From Winogradskyella epiphytica (GTDB lineage: Bacteria; Bacteroidota; Bacteroidia; Flavobacteriales; Flavobacteriaceae), in NCBI RefSeq assembly GCF_003217215.1, contig NZ_QJTD01000002.1:136654-200653 (forward strand): 64,000 bases of DNA, read 5' to 3'. The notes under the pieces were generated by a model. It made no database searches and was not told the origin of the DNA. It was given only the letters and a program-made list of their open reading frames with translations. Position 1 is the first letter of the stretch. Each line of letters starts with the position of its first letter. The position numbers and the translations under genes are program-made. Positions 61,352-64,000 of the stretch are shown here, piece after piece.

Positions 61352-63664
61352 ATGAAACACTATTTACTCTTTACCTTTTTATTTTTTATGACCATATCTT
61401 TTGCTCAAGAGATACCAAAAGAAATACAACCTCCTAGCTGGAGCTTATCTGAACTTTCTGACGTGTTACCTCACAATCTTCCTCCATTTAATTTAAAAAA
61501 GCTTCAAGAGGAAGATAGAATTAACGATCAGGACAAATCAATTCCATGGCGTTTTGGTTACGAAATTTATGTGGATCACGATTTCAATGAGGTAGGCGAA
61601 TGGACAACCTTAGACAATGGAGATCGTATTTGGCGAATGGCCTATACTTCCAAAAATGCGTATTCATTGAATTTTATGTTCGATGTTTTTAAAATTCCAG
61701 AAGGAGCAAAACTTTATGTTTATAATAACGAGCGGGATGATTTACTAAGACCTTTTACTCATCATAATAACAACCCTGAAGAAGTTTTGGGAACATGGTT
61801 AATTAAAGGAAATCATGCTTATATAGAATACTACCAACCAGCACATGTCGTAGGAGAAGCTAAACTAACTGTTGGCGCAGTGGTTCACGGTTACCGAACC
61901 GCAGACACTTACCAAAAAGCATTCGGTCAATCAGGATCTTGTAATCACGATGTAGATTGCGATATTACACCTGCCGTTGATCCTTATGGTATTAATGAAA
62001 TAAAAGAAAATGTAAAAAAGTCAGCAGCTATGTTGGTTTCTGGGGGTGGATTTTGTTCAGGAACATTAGTTAATAACACTAATAATGACGGAACACCATA
62101 TTTTATGACTGCAAATCACTGTGGCGGAGGAGAAGGGTCATGGGCCTTTAGATTCAATTGGAGAAGTGATAGTCCTTCTTGTGGAACGACAACCAACAGT
62201 GGAAATGGCTCATATAACCAAACGGTTAGTGGTGCGATTTTAAGAGCGAATAGCTCACAATCTGATATGGAATTAGTTGAAATTAACGATGCAAGCTTTT
62301 TTGCCAATAATCCAGATGTAGTGTGGGCAGGTTGGAATCGTTCAACCACTCAAGTTCCTAATATGAATTTCGGAATTCATCACCCTAGTGGAGATATTCA
62401 GAAAGTGAGTAGAGATGATGATGGTGCCTTTAGAACATCAACATCTTTTAATGGGAATAGCAATGCACAAATGTGGAGAGTCAATGACTGGGATTTAGGT
62501 GTTACAGAAGGAGGGTCTTCAGGTTCTGCCTTATATAATGAGACTGGCCACTTAATAGGCATGTTGTCTGGTGGAACCGCAAGTTGTAGTGGAACAACAG
62601 ATAATGGTGGTTACGACATTTATGGTCGTTTTGATGTAGCTTGGGATTTTGGAAGCTCTACGTCATCACGTCTTAAAGAATGGTTAGATCCTTCTAACAC
62701 GGGAATTGAAGTTTTGGATCAGTATCCACCAGTTCAAACTTATGATACTGATGCAAGAGTCACAGCAGGAGCTAACAATAATACAGAATTTTGTGGTGAA
62801 GATTTTACACCTGAAGTTACTTTGTTTAACGCTGGAGAATTAGCTTTAACATCAGCAACTATATCTTATAACTTAGATTCTGAAACAAGCACTACTGTGA
62901 ATTGGACTGGTAATTTAGCAAGTGGTGAAAGTGTTGTTGTAGCTACACCAACTTATTCTGATTTAGATCCAGGAAGTCATTCATTTAATATAAACGTGAC
63001 AAATCCTAATGGGATAACAGATGAAAATCCAACTAACGACACATTTGTTTTCAATTTTGCAATCACTGAAGCTTATTCTACGTCTACTGTTGTTTTTAAT
63101 ATTTTAACGGATTACTTTGGAAATGAAACTACTTGGGACCTTCGAAAGAGTGATGGATCAATCGTAATGAGTGGACCAATAATTCCTTATACTGAAGAAA
63201 CTACATATCAAGAAACAATAACAATTCCAGATTTTGATGAATGTTATACTTTTACAATTTACGATTCAGAAGATGACGGGATTTGTTGTGGATTTTGGGG
63301 TAACGGTAATTACAATTTACAAGATGAAAATGGTAATGTAATTATTACAGGTGGCGAATTTGGAAGTAGTGAATCGGTGACATTCAGCGTGGTAAATCCA
63401 ATGAGTATAGATAAATATGATTTAAGTCATCTCATTAAATTTCACCCTAATCCAGTGCGTGATAATTTAAGAATTGAATTGAACAATTTAGCTGAAGATG
63501 TGAACTATGAAATCTTTAACACATTAGGTCAACAAATCACGAATGGCCATCTAACATCAAATAGAACGCATACGGTTAATATGTCACAATTTGAAAGAGG
63601 AGTTTATTTTGTGAAATTATCTACAAGTAGTAATTCTTTTACAAAAAAAATAATAAAAGAATAA
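61352..63664 (+). CDS. T9SS-exported trypsin-like serine endopeptidase
   Basis: 770 residues from the ATG at 61352; the frame is open to 61253 but the ATG gives a clean signal peptide (MKHYLLFTFLFFMTISFAQ). A propeptide precedes the serine protease domain: catalytic His in TANHCGGG, Asp in SDMELVEIN, Ser in EGGSSGSALYN. CSGTLVNNT and the Cys spacing resemble lysyl endopeptidase. A CARDB-like beta domain follows, then another beta domain, and the C-terminal T9SS sorting domain (about 690-770, FHPNPVRDNLRIEL and the KIIKE end). Secreted outside the cell by the type IX system. Specificity uncertain. Confidence 0.9.
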   Translation: MKHYLLFTFLFFMTISFAQEIPKEIQPPSWSLSELSDVLPHNLPPFNLKKLQEEDRINDQDKSIPWRFGYEIYVDHDFNEVGEWTTLDNGDRIWRMAYTSKNAYSLNFMFDVFKIPEGAKLYVYNNERDDLLRPFTHHNNNPEEVLGTWLIKGNHAYIEYYQPAHVVGEAKLTVGAVVHGYRTADTYQKAFGQSGSCNHDVDCDITPAVDPYGINEIKENVKKSAAMLVSGGGFCSGTLVNNTNNDGTPYFMTANHCGGGEGSWAFRFNWRSDSPSCGTTTNSGNGSYNQTVSGAILRANSSQSDMELVEINDASFFANNPDVVWAGWNRSTTQVPNMNFGIHHPSGDIQKVSRDDDGAFRTSTSFNGNSNAQMWRVNDWDLGVTEGGSSGSALYNETGHLIGMLSGGTASCSGTTDNGGYDIYGRFDVAWDFGSSTSSRLKEWLDPSNTGIEVLDQYPPVQTYDTDARVTAGANNNTEFCGEDFTPEVTLFNAGELALTSATISYNLDSETSTTVNWTGNLASGESVVVATPTYSDLDPGSHSFNINVTNPNGITDENPTNDTFVFNFAITEAYSTSTVVFNILTDYFGNETTWDLRKSDGSIVMSGPIIPYTEETTYQETITIPDFDECYTFTIYDSEDDGICCGFWGNGNYNLQDENGNVIITGGEFGSSESVTFSVVNPMSIDKYDLSHLIKFHPNPVRDNLRIELNNLAEDVNYEIFNTLGQQITNGHLTSNRTHTVNMSQFERGVYFVKLSTSSNSFTKKIIKE

Positions 63665-63683
63665 TTTAAAATTCTATCATTAT

Positions 63684-63721
63684 AAAAAGTCAGTTTCATT
63701 GATTATGAAGCTGACTTTTTT
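63684..63721. terminator. Intrinsic terminator after the serine protease gene
   Basis: AAAAAGTCAGTTTC (63684-63697) pairs with GAAGCTGACTTTTT (63707-63720), including one G-T pair, around a 9-nt loop. Confidence 0.85.
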
Positions 63722-63803
63722 CATTTTAATAAATTTAGAAATTAGTGTTTCTCAACTCTAATATTGACAATATTGTTATTTGATTTTCACTATATTTAAT
63801 ATT

Positions 63804-64000
63804 ATGAAAATCAAATTTCACATAATCTTATACTTTATAATCAGCTTTTATAGCTGTAAAACTACTGATGAAAACGATTGTACATTGAAAAAAATTCAGG
63901 TCACTGCAACGGCCTACAATTCATTAGCTTACCAAACTAATTCCAACCCCAACATCACTGCATTTGGAGATAGTTTAAAACCTGGATTAAGATATATTGC
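63804..64000 (+). CDS. 3D-domain lipoprotein (partial, cut by window end)
   Basis: The first 65 codons of a gene that continues beyond the window. The start MKIKFHIILYFIISFYSC is a lipoprotein signal with Cys18. The segment after it, VTATAYNS then ITAFGDSLKPGLRYIA, matches the opening of 3D-domain proteins, which share the double-psi barrel with lytic transglycosylase MltA and RlpA-like proteins. It is probably a cell-envelope protein. The C-terminal Asp triad lies outside the window. Confidence 0.65.
   Translation, partial: MKIKFHIILYFIISFYSCKTTDENDCTLKKIQVTATAYNSLAYQTNSNPNITAFGDSLKPGLRYI

Noticed and set aside
1..64000. CRISPR array, tRNA/rRNA, insertion sequence or prophage
   Set aside because: No spaced repeat array, no tRNA-like cloverleaf noticed in the gaps, no transposase or integrase, and the gene content is ordinary chromosomal.

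Overview
The window is about 64 kb of AT-rich, gene-dense bacterial chromosome. It most likely comes from a member of the Flavobacteriaceae (Bacteroidota). Supporting signs are TAnnTTTG promoter boxes instead of E. coli-type promoters, little Shine-Dalgarno signal, a type IX secretion (T9SS) sorting domain, a SusC-type receptor head, a DUF2853 gene and a holA gene beside an HsdR_N gene. I saw no rRNA, tRNA, IS element, prophage, CRISPR array or replication origin. The first gene is complete and the last is cut by the window end.

Region 1 (1-17.2 kb) is dominated by menaquinone biosynthesis: a MenI-like thioesterase, menF, menD, DUF2853, a CvfB-like S1 protein, menB, menA, a UPF0173 hydrolase, a DUF2914 membrane protein, then menC, a CPBP protease and menE. 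An oppositely oriented SDR/fatty-acid-hydroxylase operon splits the set. No MenH or MenG is visible. Before it lie a nitronate monooxygenase, a stand-alone kinase-like membrane protein and a YtxH protein.

Region 2 (17.2-31.7 kb) starts with a VWA protein carrying a SusC-type head, followed by a shorter paralogue whose VWA domain has lost its metal site. Both have the same operator-like pair of direct repeats 21 nt apart. Then come an OmpA-like lipoprotein, a GT2 glycosyltransferase, a solitary HsdR_N nuclease, holA, an M28 peptidase, the leftward gcvT-epimerase-pterin dehydratase-YebC series, a Csp3-like copper-storage protein, a GH3-family enzyme and a zinc protease.

Region 3 (31.7-38 kb) has a radical-SAM/HhH protein with its TIGR03915 partner, a poorly characterised DNA-linked pair. 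These converge on two tandem FAD/NAD(P)-binding paralogues that share a conserved hairpin just before their start codons.

Region 4 (38-48 kb) holds a large FAD/FeS oxidoreductase, aroC and a glutamate/dicarboxylate symporter. These are followed by a very tight five-gene set: glutathione-synthetase-like ATP-grasp, sulfurtransferase, TerB-like protein, N-formylglutamate amidohydrolase-like protein and a QEGLA (DUF1704) metallopeptidase.

Region 5 (48-64 kb) carries a DCC protein, a Smr-less MutS2, a YfcC transporter, ung with a small antisense-overlapping membrane protein, and a leftward set of eIF1-like, DUF1835, nucleoside phosphorylase and periplasmic-binding-fold proteins. It ends with a 2OG oxygenase, a fused E1 alpha/beta dehydrogenase, an M19 dipeptidase, a T9SS-exported serine protease and the start of a 3D-domain lipoprotein. 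All functional calls come from motifs read by eye; no database search was run.
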